Origin: an uncultured Pirellulaceae bacterium
Lineage (GTDB): Bacteria; Planctomycetota; Planctomycetia; Pirellulales; Pirellulaceae
NCBI GenBank assembly: GCA_947259675.1
Contig: CAMYNE010000077.1
Span: 1 to 7,799, forward strand
Length of the DNA stretch: 7,799 bases
Direction: 5' to 3'
The notes under the pieces were generated by a model. That model had not been told where the DNA came from. It did no database searches and saw only the letters and a program-made list of their open reading frames with translations. Made by a program: the position numbers and the translations under genes. Positions 1-7,284 of this stretch are shown here, one piece after another; position 1 is the first letter of the stretch, and the number at the start of each line of letters is the position of its first letter.

Positions 1-2
1 CA

Positions 3-1673
3 CTCTGGATCAACTCGCCTGAGATTACCGAGCGTGCCGTCATCTATCGTCGCAGTCGTGGATGGGACGACGCGGGTTCAATTGGTTACGAACTAACTAA
101 AGAAGGCGCTCGTTTAAGTGCCAAGCTGGTTCATTTTTGGCCAGGCAATGCAATTTGCGTTGAAACGAAGGATATCCTGCAACGCGATGCATGGTTTCAT
201 GTTGCAATTACGTATGACGGCTCAAGTAAAGCGAGTGGGCTGAAGATTTTCATTAATGGTGAGATTGCCGATACTACGGTCGTTCAAGACCACCTGACTC
301 GGCAAATCACGAAATGGAATGGTGGCGACGCAGACTTGACGATTGGCACTCGATTCCGCGACCGAGGATTCAAGAATGGTTTGGTGGATGAATTTCATGT
401 CTTCGATCGAGCGATCTCTGCTGTTGAAGTCAAACGGCTGATCGATGGCAGTTCGTTGAATGACTTAATCGCGAAACCGCTTGATCAACTGACCGACGAT
501 GAACGCAAATCTTTATTCGAGTTCTATTGGTTGACGATCGATGAGCGGGCTCAGACGGCCCGCAACCAGCTATGTACCAAAAGGCAAACGTGGAATTCCG
601 TGATGGATTCGACACCGGCGATCATGGTGATGCGGGAATCGGTTCGACCACGACAATCTTATGTCCTGATACGGGGCGCCTACGACAATCGAGGCGACCC
701 GGTTTCGCAGGAGCTGCCTTCATTTCTGCCGCAGCTACCAAAAAACCACCCGCGAAACCGATTAGGGCTCGCCCTTTGGCTGACTTCACCCGAACATCCG
801 TTGACGGCCCGCGTGACCGTCAACCGATATTGGCAGATGCTGTTTGGCCAGGGAATTGTTCGTACGCCCGAAGATTTTGGTATGCAAGGCAAATCACCCA
901 CGCATCCCGAGTTGCTTGATTGGCTGGCTCGCGATTTCATGAACAATCATTGGAACCTCCATGACTTGTTACGCAAAATCGTCTTATCGGAAACTTATCG
1001 GCAAGACTCGGTGGTCGGTCCCGAAACACGAAACGCAGATCCAGAAAATCTGTGGCTCGCGCGAGGCCCCAGTCAGCGCCTGACAGCCGAAATGATTCGG
1101 GACAACGCACTTTCCGTGAGCGGGTTACTCAGTCCGAAAATTGGCGGGCCGCCCGTGAAACCATACGATCTCAGATTGTCTTTCAAACCTACAGCTGCCG
1201 ACAAAGGTGAAGGACTGTTCCGGCGCAGTCTGTATACATTCTGGCAACGAACTGCTCCGGCCCCCGTGATGATGACCATGAACGCGAATAAGCGAGATGT
1301 ATGCCGCTTGCGCCGTGAGGAAACGGCCTCGCCGCTGCAGGCGTTTGTGTTGCTCAATGGACCACAATTTGTCGAAGCATCCAGAGTCTTGGCGGCCCGC
1401 CTACTCGAACAAAACGGCAATGTCACTCAACAATCAATCAACGACACATTTCGAGCTTTGACCAGTCGCCCTCCATCACCACAAGAAACAGAAATTTTGT
1501 TGGCTCTCTTTGCCGAGCAGCTCGCCTATTTCGAATCTGAACCATTTCAGGCAAATGAGCTGCTTTCCATTGGCGACTCGCCTCAGTCCAAGGACAGCGA
1601 CCCCATCCGTCACGCAGCGACGACAATTATGGTAAACGCAATCATGAATCTCGACGAAAGTGCGAGGAAGTAA
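3..1673 (+). CDS. DUF1553 (PSD1) planctomycete protein with LamG-like domain, 5'-truncated by window
   Basis: The reading frame is open from base 3, so the true start lies upstream; 556 residues are visible. Visible residues 1-145 read as the end of a concanavalin/LamG-like domain, with the signature WFHVAITYDGS, then FINGE, and a closing LVDEFHVFDRAIS. Residues 250-510 match DUF1553: LTARVTVNRYW (about 267-277), the FG-G-SPTHPELLDWLA segment (about 292-309), the SETYRQDS segment, and CRLRREETASPLQAFVLLN near 434-452. In complete family members this module usually follows a planctomycete cytochrome c domain (PSCyt1) and DUF1549 (PSCyt2); both would lie outside the window. Such proteins are exported and abundant in Planctomycetes, but their biochemical role is not established; a part in polysaccharide breakdown is often suggested. 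The usual downstream DUF1501 partner is absent here. The assignment of the C-terminal domain is secure; the upstream architecture is inferred. Confidence 0.93.
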   Translation, partial: LWINSPEITERAVIYRRSRGWDDAGSIGYELTKEGARLSAKLVHFWPGNAICVETKDILQRDAWFHVAITYDGSSKASGLKIFINGEIADTTVVQDHLTRQITKWNGGDADLTIGTRFRDRGFKNGLVDEFHVFDRAISAVEVKRLIDGSSLNDLIAKPLDQLTDDERKSLFEFYWLTIDERAQTARNQLCTKRQTWNSVMDSTPAIMVMRESVRPRQSYVLIRGAYDNRGDPVSQELPSFLPQLPKNHPRNRLGLALWLTSPEHPLTARVTVNRYWQMLFGQGIVRTPEDFGMQGKSPTHPELLDWLARDFMNNHWNLHDLLRKIVLSETYRQDSVVGPETRNADPENLWLARGPSQRLTAEMIRDNALSVSGLLSPKIGGPPVKPYDLRLSFKPTAADKGEGLFRRSLYTFWQRTAPAPVMMTMNANKRDVCRLRREETASPLQAFVLLNGPQFVEASRVLAARLLEQNGNVTQQSINDTFRALTSRPPSPQETEILLALFAEQLAYFESEPFQANELLSIGDSPQSKDSDPIRHAATTIMVNAIMNLDESARK

Positions 1674-1796
1674 TAAAATAGTACTTTAGAATTCTCACGA
1701 ATGCAGCTTCATCAGGTTTGAATTCAATTTGGCTAACTCCGTCGGGCCTCGAATTTGGACACATTATCAACGCGTTGGGGTATCAACTCTTACCAG

Positions 1797-2414
1797 ATGT
1801 TTAGTTTTTCAAAGGAAAACTTGAGTGGTCGTTGCGAGCAATACCGGCTTTGTGAGGCCGAAAAGCCATTGTCTTTTGACAGAGTTGCGAATCTCTGGCA
1901 AAACGACGAATCGTTTCGTTCATTTTTTGTTGAAACGTTAGCGACAACCGCATTTAACGCTTATCGTTGGGAAACACCACCGATCAATTCGGCGACGTTG
2001 GAACGCGAGTTCGAATTTGTTTTGCTGGATTGTCCGATGCTTGATCGGAAAGTCGATCGGAGTTCGTTTGCATCCGTTTTCATAAATGCTCCAAACGCTG
2101 GCGTGGCGGTTTTTGAAAACCTTGGAAATGATGCTCTGCTGATTGTTCCCTGTCCAGCCAGCAACGATGAACAATTTGCTCACCTGGGCGGTTTTTTGAA
2201 GTACGGTTCCCGCGAACAGATTCACGAACTATGGAGGCAGGTCGGCATGAATTTTCTCGATCAATTGAGCGATCAAGGGTCGGTCGACCCGGTATGGCTC
2301 AATACAGCTGGCATGGGAGTCGCGTGGGTGCACATTCGACTGGACTCGTATCCCAAGTACTACGGCCACACGCCTTATCGGGAATGGAACTCCGATCACG
2401 ATTTGCGAACGTAG
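1797..2414 (+). CDS. Conserved hypothetical protein resembling DUF6940
   Basis: A 205-residue soluble protein with no signal peptide or membrane segment. It resembles, from memory, the uncharacterised DUF6940 family: an early segment with LSFDRVANLWQNDESFRSFF, then a region FNAYRWETPP, FEFVLLDCP, HLGGFLKYGSREQIHELW, and a C-terminal signature VWLNTAGMGVAWVHIRLDSY followed by PKYYGHTPYR. The C-terminal His, Arg, Asp and Tyr cluster is the most distinctive part and could be an active or binding site, but that is inference. I chose the ATG at 1797 because MFSFS is where family-like sequence seems to begin; a TTG at 1755 would add 14 residues, and neither start has a clear ribosome binding site. 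The gene stands alone, 123 bases after the DUF1553 gene, and converges on the kelch gene with a 53-base gap. The gene call is firm; the family name is moderately sure and the function is unknown. Confidence 0.82.
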   Translation: MFSFSKENLSGRCEQYRLCEAEKPLSFDRVANLWQNDESFRSFFVETLATTAFNAYRWETPPINSATLEREFEFVLLDCPMLDRKVDRSSFASVFINAPNAGVAVFENLGNDALLIVPCPASNDEQFAHLGGFLKYGSREQIHELWRQVGMNFLDQLSDQGSVDPVWLNTAGMGVAWVHIRLDSYPKYYGHTPYREWNSDHDLRT

Positions 2415-2467
2415 TGAAGTCCGGTCCGGATAATGAACGGCTGAACAAAAGATTTGCTACGGCTGCT

Positions 2468-4114
2468 TTATTTGTCGAGTTCAAAAACTTCGACGTTCAT
2501 CGTTTTGCCTGACTCCATGTTGGCTCCGCCGAACAGAGCAAACTCATTGTCTGATATCGGCAAGAGGCGATGGAAAAACCGACCTTGATCACACACGTGA
2601 ATCGGCTGCCAATTCTTTTTCGCCTCATCCAGGCGGTAGACGTTGCCGCCGTAAGTGCTGGCCACAAGTGAACCACCGACGTTGAAACAGGAACTGCCAA
2701 ATCCTTCCATTCCTTGCTCGCCTGGAAGACCAGGACCTTCGGACCAGTTCCCGGATTCGATGTCATACATTGCAACTTTCGTCGTCGGGCCGCCCACTTT
2801 CTGCATCCCACCAATCACGACCAAATGATTGCCTTGATAGCCAACCGAAATAGCTCGCCGCTGAAAGGGCGGAGTTGGCAAGGTTTCCCATTGGGGGTCC
2901 TCACTTGACATGTCGATTGAGATCGCCGAGTCGGACCAAGTTGTTTTGCCTTCACCCTTCATTTCCCAGCCGCCGATAACGTAGATCGTATCTCCTACGA
3001 CAACCGCATCAAAAGATGATCGCGCCGTTGGCATCGGTGTCAGCATTTTCCAATCATTGGTATTGAAATCGAATTCAGCGAAATCAGTGACGGAATGCAA
3101 ATCTTGTTCTTCCGAGTCCTTATTACGGGCATTGAAGCCTCCGATGCGGTAGAGCTTGCCATCGTGTGCAACCATGGCCAAACCTTGAAGTCCAATTCCT
3201 TCGCCGACGGCTTTCCACTCTGTTGGATTTTCGAGATCTAAAGCGAACAAGGTCTTATTTTGGTCTTCAGCACAGTAATGGTGCGCATCGCCAGCGTGTC
3301 CGCCGTAGATGTAAACGTGATTTCCGACACGTGCTCCGCCAAAACTTGTAATTCCGACTGGCATCTCAGCGATTGATTTTTCAGACATCTTGGCCGAAGT
3401 GATTGTGGAGGCGACTGCGTTGTCTAACGTAAGCGTGCAATAATATACTTTCTCACTATATGATTTACCGTCGGCTTCACCAGGCTGCTGTTCTACCGCT
3501 TTTGCACGCAACAGAAAACGACCTTGCGAAATCTGTTCGGGGTTCACAATCCCGTCGGCATTTGATTTTAGTTTCTGCTCGTTTCCTTTGTCGTCGAAGA
3601 CAGAGACTTCACAATTTTCGGCCGGTTTTCCCAAAAAAAGAATTTTTGCTTTCAACTTGCCGGAACTCGAATCAACCACAATGTCCAATGGTAGTTTGCC
3701 AGACGGTTCGGTGGTCGTTCCATTATTATGATCTAAGTACTTGGCCGTGTAATGCAGGAACAACGATTTTTCGCCACGACTAAAAACGCCGTAACTACAA
3801 TCGCTGTCGACTGCTTTCAGGTCTGTTTCCGAAACGCAGTCAAACCAGCCGTTGTCGTCTTTGGTTTGCTTGGAATATGTAATTTCAGTTGGGTTAAATT
3901 CGGCGTCCAAAGACCAGATTTTCATACCTTCGATACCGCTCAAAAATTTAGCGTCGTCTGGGTGTGGCCCTTCTCCAAAAAACACTTGCACTTTGCCCGT
4001 CTCCATCGACTTAGCCAACCAAATAAAATGGGCAAACACCGAACTGGGAATCATTACGGCAAGTGTCAGAAAAGACATGAGCAACAAATTCTGTTTACGA
4101 CTGCGATAAAACAT
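2468..4114 (-). CDS. Exported DUF4198-like / kelch six-repeat propeller protein
   Basis: A 548-residue exported protein. The N-terminus is a classical signal peptide: basic MFYRSRKQN, a hydrophobic stretch LLLMSFLTLAVMI, and a cleavage site SVFA before HFIWLA. The mature chain would therefore start with His29. Residues 29 to about 235 look like a DUF4198-type beta domain (HFIWLAKSMETGKVQVFFGE, later SYGVFSRGEKSLFLHYTAKY). Residues 255-548 hold six kelch blades, each marked by a hydrophobic strand and Gly-Gly pair at about 271, 325, 381, 435, 489 and 529, with downstream W residues (for example NDWKMLTPMPTAR). Kelch propellers bind proteins or sugars, and DUF4198 domains occur in extracytoplasmic metal-associated proteins; the role of this combination is unknown. 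The start is the ATG at 4114, preceded by GAGG five bases upstream. An in-frame ATG at 4177 would put 21 extra residues before the signal peptide and lacks a ribosome site. It is the last gene of the leftward cluster. Confidence 0.88.
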   Translation of the reverse strand: MFYRSRKQNLLLMSFLTLAVMIPSSVFAHFIWLAKSMETGKVQVFFGEGPHPDDAKFLSGIEGMKIWSLDAEFNPTEITYSKQTKDDNGWFDCVSETDLKAVDSDCSYGVFSRGEKSLFLHYTAKYLDHNNGTTTEPSGKLPLDIVVDSSSGKLKAKILFLGKPAENCEVSVFDDKGNEQKLKSNADGIVNPEQISQGRFLLRAKAVEQQPGEADGKSYSEKVYYCTLTLDNAVASTITSAKMSEKSIAEMPVGITSFGGARVGNHVYIYGGHAGDAHHYCAEDQNKTLFALDLENPTEWKAVGEGIGLQGLAMVAHDGKLYRIGGFNARNKDSEEQDLHSVTDFAEFDFNTNDWKMLTPMPTARSSFDAVVVGDTIYVIGGWEMKGEGKTTWSDSAISIDMSSEDPQWETLPTPPFQRRAISVGYQGNHLVVIGGMQKVGGPTTKVAMYDIESGNWSEGPGLPGEQGMEGFGSSCFNVGGSLVASTYGGNVYRLDEAKKNWQPIHVCDQGRFFHRLLPISDNEFALFGGANMESGKTMNVEVFELDK

Positions 4115-4119
4115 GATTG

Positions 4120-4123
4120 CCTC
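4120..4123 (-). promoter_or_regulatory. Ribosome binding site deciding the kelch gene start
   Basis: On the minus strand the bases GAGG lie five bases before the ATG at 4114-4112. Nothing comparable precedes the upstream in-frame ATG at 4177. The signal peptide also begins properly at 4114, so both lines of evidence agree on the start. Confidence 0.6.
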
Positions 4124-4172
4124 GGTCGAGTTTTGTGACGATTTCAAGAACGATCTATTTGGAGCGACGCGA

Positions 4173-4192
4173 CTCATAACTTAACGTATGAG
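4173..4192. repeat. Small perfect inverted repeat upstream of the kelch gene
   Basis: CTCATA at 4173-4178 and TATGAG at 4187-4192 are exact reverse complements separated by eight bases. The pair sits in the 103-base gap between the DUF2809-like gene and the kelch gene, about 60 bases before the kelch ATG. It could be an operator or a weak hairpin in the mRNA. It has no following T-tract on either strand, so it is not an intrinsic terminator. A six-base pair of this kind can also arise by chance. Confidence 0.25.
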
Positions 4193-4217
4193 CGAATTGT
4201 TTTGCATCTTATGCCAA

Positions 4218-4622
4218 TCATATCTGGAAACGACGCAACAAGAAATAGCCGGCGCAACCGCCGGCAAAATACGGAGGGAAGTCCCACCAGGAGAAAGTCG
4301 TTCCCAAAAACAATCTTCCAACTCGCGAAGCGCGCAAATTCGTCAAGAGTGGAGCGTCGTAAAGTTGAAGAAATTCAATTCCGCAAGTTGCCAGAACAAT
4401 CCCCAGGACCACAAAAAACGGCTTGGCCTTCGGAAACACCAACGAAAAGACCAAGACGAAGAAAATGACATAGAAAAACCCGCCTGCGGTTTCCCGAACC
4501 GGTTCAGCGAATGGACCGGTGTAGATTTTGGTCAACAGACCTAGAACGACGGTGATCGCGATAAACAAAATTCGAGCGATCAGTTTTCGAGAATCGTGAA
4601 AAGCTGGATTCGATTCACTCAT
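4218..4622 (-). CDS. Small integral membrane protein, DUF2809-like
   Basis: A 134-residue protein with about four membrane segments: near residues 13-31 (ARILFIAITVVLGLLTKIY), 47-64 (GFFYVIFFVLVFSLVF), 69-86 (FFVVLGIVLATCGIEFLQL) and 115-131 (FPPYFAGGCAGYFLL). The pattern IEFLQLYDAPLLTNLR, then GRLFLGTTFSWWDFPPYFAG, matches what I recall of the DUF2809 family. There, a Glu and Gln in the third helix, an Arg-containing loop, and an Asp just before the last helix are conserved. No biochemical function is known for the family. The ATG at 4622 is preferred; a TTG at 4652 in the same frame would add ten polar residues. Neither has a strong ribosome site. The gene follows the YdcF-like gene by 48 bases in the same direction, so co-transcription is likely. 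Confidence 0.85.
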   Translation of the reverse strand: MSESNPAFHDSRKLIARILFIAITVVLGLLTKIYTGPFAEPVRETAGGFFYVIFFVLVFSLVFPKAKPFFVVLGIVLATCGIEFLQLYDAPLLTNLRASRVGRLFLGTTFSWWDFPPYFAGGCAGYFLLRRFQI

Positions 4623-4670
4623 GAAGCGTTGCCCATTCTTGCCGGCGGACAAGCGTTTTGGTAATTACTC

Positions 4671-5486
4671 TCAAGTAATCCCTGTCTCGTCGGAAGAGGG
4701 ACTTTCCTTGGGAGACTCAGGACGGAGTGCTGCTTGACTGTTAAAATACTTGTTTTCGTATCGTTGTAGGAGGTCATCGAATTCTTCAATGAGCTTCACA
4801 AGTTCTTCGTAATCCAGTTTCTGCAACGTCAACATTCTCTGGATTCGTCGATGCGTCGGTACGACATGGCGGTCGGGTCGGTGGGGTGGTTCGATGACGA
4901 CAACGTCCGCACCCGTCGTGCCCTCGTAACATGTTGTACTGGGAACTGCATGCACGTTATAGCGAAACGAAGCGAACGATTTATCGTTTTGATAAATGGC
5001 CCCGGCATCACGCAGACAACGCACAATATGGGAGGGGCTGGAAACCAGAATCGCTTGTTCGATCCCTCGTTCTGCAAAGATTTTTCCTGCGTTGGCGATT
5101 TCTTCAATCGTGTTCATTGAATTGGTGTCCAGCACGACTCGTCCAAGCAAAGATTCGGACAGCTTTTGAACGCGTTTTGGATCCTGCAGTTGAGGAATTC
5201 TGGTTCGCAAAATTTCGAACTTGGCCAGACTTGGGAAATGGATTTTCAAATACTCAAGCGAATATTCGGCTTCCGAAAGCACTTGACCGGTTTTCTCAGA
5301 CTCGCCAAGTCGAAATGCTTTTTCGGAAGCGCCAGTTCCAAACACGATGACGTCTGCGTTTGTCTGCGCAGCCATCAACATCCCTTGTGGGATGCGACCG
5401 GGTTCATCTGGCGGATCACCCCAGGCGACATGACGCCAGTTTTCAATATTGAGATTACAACCGTGTACCAGGACACCAGTTTTCAT
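4671..5486 (-). CDS. YdcF/DUF218-like family protein
   Basis: A 271-residue protein with no signal peptide or membrane helix visible. It has an alternating strand-helix pattern: strand GVLVHG with GCNLNIENW (4-17), strand ADVIVFGTGASEK (44-56), the motif VVLDTNSMNTIEEIANA (117-133), strand AILVSSPSHIVRCLRDA (145-161), and strand ADVVVIEPP (193-201). The Asn-Thr-x-Glu-Glu helix and the Ser-x-x-His-x-x-Arg segment correspond to the conserved elements of DUF218 (YdcF, SanA, ElyC), a Rossmann-like fold linked in some bacteria to envelope synthesis or nucleotide binding. The C-terminal 50 residues are a charged helix, then a Pro/Ser/Glu-rich tail. The ATG at 5486 is one base after the MFS stop (TAG G ATG) and has AAGGGA just upstream, so translational coupling is expected. 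The superfamily is likely right; the substrate is unknown. Confidence 0.85.
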   Translation of the reverse strand: MKTGVLVHGCNLNIENWRHVAWGDPPDEPGRIPQGMLMAAQTNADVIVFGTGASEKAFRLGESEKTGQVLSEAEYSLEYLKIHFPSLAKFEILRTRIPQLQDPKRVQKLSESLLGRVVLDTNSMNTIEEIANAGKIFAERGIEQAILVSSPSHIVRCLRDAGAIYQNDKSFASFRYNVHAVPSTTCYEGTTGADVVVIEPPHRPDRHVVPTHRRIQRMLTLQKLDYEELVKLIEEFDDLLQRYENKYFNSQAALRPESPKESPSSDETGIT

Positions 5487-5487
5487 C

Positions 5488-6750
5488 CTATCCCTTAGCC
5501 TTTCGAATGGAAAGCGATTTGTGCTTCAGTCCGACCGCCGATAATCCCGACAGCGCGAGTACCACGCCTATCATGATGAATGCGGTTCGCAGATCAAATT
5601 GTTGGATTAAGAATTCGGCAAACCGTGGGCCAGTCGACGCGATCGCCCACGCCCCACCAAGTACGATGCCAGATGCAAGACTTGTATGATAAGGCATCAA
5701 TCGCTGACCGACGCTGATGGCCACCGGTGTCATCGAAGCAAACCCCACACCTGTCAGGAAGCAGGCTGTATATCCCCAGAACCCCGGCTCCAAGAAAGCG
5801 AGCGCAATCAAAGCTGGTGAGAACACAATTGGTGCCCAGATCAGAGGGATTTTTTCTCGACCAGCGACAATCAATGCACCCGCGGCGAGTCCGCCCGCGC
5901 CTTGACCAACAATCATCGTCGCATTGGCTCGACCAACAAAGGGAGCTGAATAGTCGGCAACATCCTCGGCCGACCAACTGGGATTGAGACTGGCGACGTG
6001 GTGCTCCATCCAGCGCACGAGCAAATACACAATCGCCATGTTCACCGTAAAACGAAAGACGGCCGACAAATACAGGCAGGTGATTGTCCACCAGTCGTAT
6101 TCGGCGATCGAATGAGTATGTCCCGACGAGATCCGTTTCTTGTGCTGGACTTTGCCAATCGAAAGTTGCAAAATGACCGCCATGATCAGACCGGGTATCA
6201 GCAGATAGGAGAGGTTGCGCAATGAGCCCGAGCCCGTTGCCAACGCGGGACCAATGAGTGAACCAGTGAAAAAGCCGCCCATTCCAAAAACGAAAAACCA
6301 GCTCAATACCATCCCGCGTTTGTCGCCCGCCAGCGACCCAATGGTTGAGGCGGCAATCGGATGAAACATTCCAACGCCCAACATTCCAATTGCATAAATA
6401 ACAAAGACGCCAGGAATGTTCGGCGAAAATCCCAGAAGTGTAATCCCTAGCGTACCTAAGAGGATGCCGATGCCTCCAAACGCTCTTGTGTCAAGTCGAT
6501 CACTCAGCCATGCGAAAGTAGGTTGGGCCAGCCCGCTGCAAATCGAACCTAACCCCAATAACATTGCCGCGTATTGTGGCAGCATACCGTACTCTTGTTC
6601 GATAACTCCCAAAAGCGGTGGCGCTATTCCCGAATAAGTATCGACGAAATAGTGGCCTAACAGGATTGCTCCGATTGGAATCGCATACAACCAAAATGAC
6701 GATCGCTTCATTGAGTCATCTGAATCGCGATCTAAGGTTGAAGAGGCCAT
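5488..6750 (-). CDS. MFS transporter, fosmidomycin-resistance (Fsr)-like
   Basis: About 420 residues with roughly twelve hydrophobic segments, the usual size for a major facilitator transporter of the inner membrane. From the ATG at 6750, helix 1 is near residues 18-38 (FWLYAIPIGAILLGHYFVDT), with the His-x-x-x-Asp pattern typical of Fsr-type carriers. The loop 2-3 motif A is the variant AWLSDRLDTR (about 80-89), preceded by QPTF. GVGMFHPIAAS (about 125-135) is also characteristic of Fsr relatives. The second half holds a longer soluble insert (HHVASLNPSWSAEDVADYS) before helix 8. Fsr relatives export fosmidomycin or unknown small molecules by proton antiport; the substrate here cannot be predicted. 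The start is uncertain: GTG 6801, ATG 6750 and ATG 6711 are all in frame and none has a good ribosome site. This is the first gene of the leftward cluster and overlaps its successor's ribosome site. Confidence 0.9.
   Translation of the reverse strand: MASSTLDRDSDDSMKRSSFWLYAIPIGAILLGHYFVDTYSGIAPPLLGVIEQEYGMLPQYAAMLLGLGSICSGLAQPTFAWLSDRLDTRAFGGIGILLGTLGITLLGFSPNIPGVFVIYAIGMLGVGMFHPIAASTIGSLAGDKRGMVLSWFFVFGMGGFFTGSLIGPALATGSGSLRNLSYLLIPGLIMAVILQLSIGKVQHKKRISSGHTHSIAEYDWWTITCLYLSAVFRFTVNMAIVYLLVRWMEHHVASLNPSWSAEDVADYSAPFVGRANATMIVGQGAGGLAAGALIVAGREKIPLIWAPIVFSPALIALAFLEPGFWGYTACFLTGVGFASMTPVAISVGQRLMPYHTSLASGIVLGGAWAIASTGPRFAEFLIQQFDLRTAFIMIGVVLALSGLSAVGLKHKSLSIRKAKG
5491..5496 (-). promoter_or_regulatory. 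Ribosome binding site inside the end of the MFS gene
   Basis: On the minus strand AAGGGA, encoding the last Lys-Gly of the transporter, lies four bases before the ATG of the YdcF-like gene, with the transporter stop TAG in between. This fixes the start of the downstream gene and points to translational coupling. Confidence 0.6.
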
Positions 6751-6801
6751 ACCAAAAGTCGGTAAACATATACCGCGAATTGCTGATGAAGTTGATTCCA
6801 C

Positions 6802-7249
6802 TACTTAAAGACTAAACCTGAATGCCATCTTTTGACAGACCGGTCGTTTTTTTCAGGCCTGTGAAGGGCCAATTCGGCTTGCGGCGTCACGTTCAAATTT
6901 TCCGGTGCTCGCCACGAATCAAGTCATCCTGACGCGAATGATGCGAGGTGTAAGATCGGATGTATTTTGGCGAGAAATACTTTTTGCCGCTGCGAACTGA
7001 TCCCGATCCAGAATGATGTGGGCTCTGTTTGCAACGCTCCGATCTCACCGCGAATGAATTGAAATCGCATTCCTGTCAACACGAATTGAGCGAGAGTCCA
7101 TTTTGTTTAAGGGACCGGTTGTCATCCGAAAGTTGATAGCAAAATCGTAGTATCGACAACTGACTTCGGCGTTTCGATCGGTTTTTACAGCACAAATGAA
7201 CTCAAAAGTTCTTTCTGTTTTTTTTCTAGTTTGATTCAAGAAATATCTA
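6802..7249. other. Intergenic stretch with no convincing gene
   Basis: This roughly 450-base stretch separates the MFS transporter from the RNA candidate and transaldolase. Short open frames cross it (for example 7045-7239 on the minus strand), but none has a ribosome site, a recognisable motif or coding-like composition. I see no tRNA T-loop and no convincing riboswitch core. It presumably holds the promoter of the leftward MFS-YdcF cluster, but I could not find a clear -35/-10 pair for it. The left end contains GACCGGTC followed by seven T, which is not a usable hairpin. Confidence 0.5.
7198..7225 (+). terminator. Weak terminator-like hairpin with T-tract
   Basis: GAACT (7198-7202) and AGTTC (7207-7211) are exact complements around a four-base loop CAAA. 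They are followed by a T-rich tail with eight consecutive T at 7218-7225. The stem is only five pairs and AT-rich, and no plus-strand gene ends just upstream. It could insulate the promoter at 7250 from read-through, or be chance in an AT-rich region. Confidence 0.25.
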
Positions 7250-7278
7250 TTGACCGAAAAAACGAGTTGCCATACTCT
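7250..7278 (+). promoter_or_regulatory. Sigma70-like promoter upstream of the RNA candidate
   Basis: TTGACC at 7250-7255 (five of six matches to the -35 consensus) and TACTCT at 7273-7278 (four of six to the -10) are separated by exactly 17 bases. A transcript would begin near 7285. No protein gene follows on this strand, but a structured segment and a strong terminator do. Planctomycete promoter rules are poorly known, so the match is suggestive only. Confidence 0.4.
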
Positions 7279-7284
7279 GCCGAA

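Noticed and set aside
336..338. TTG as the start of the first gene
   Set aside because: The same frame is open and clearly coding (LamG-like signature) all the way back to base 3, so this TTG is an internal Leu codon.
2415..2467. Bidirectional terminator between the convergent DUF6940-like and kelch genes
   Set aside because: The 53-base gap shows a repeated ACGGCTG and a TCCGGTCCGGA palindrome but no stem with a usable loop and T-tract.
3460..4138. Plus-strand open frames antisense to the kelch gene (3460-3783 and 3752-4138)
   Set aside because: They are shadows of the kelch reading frame; the minus-strand product has a signal peptide and six regular repeats.
6838..6853. GACCGGTC followed by seven T as an intrinsic terminator
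   Set aside because: The palindrome has no loop and only four possible pairs, so a stable RNA hairpin cannot form.
7045..7239. 64-codon minus-strand open frame
   Set aside because: Composition is not coding-like, there is no ribosome site and no family resemblance; it is probably chance.
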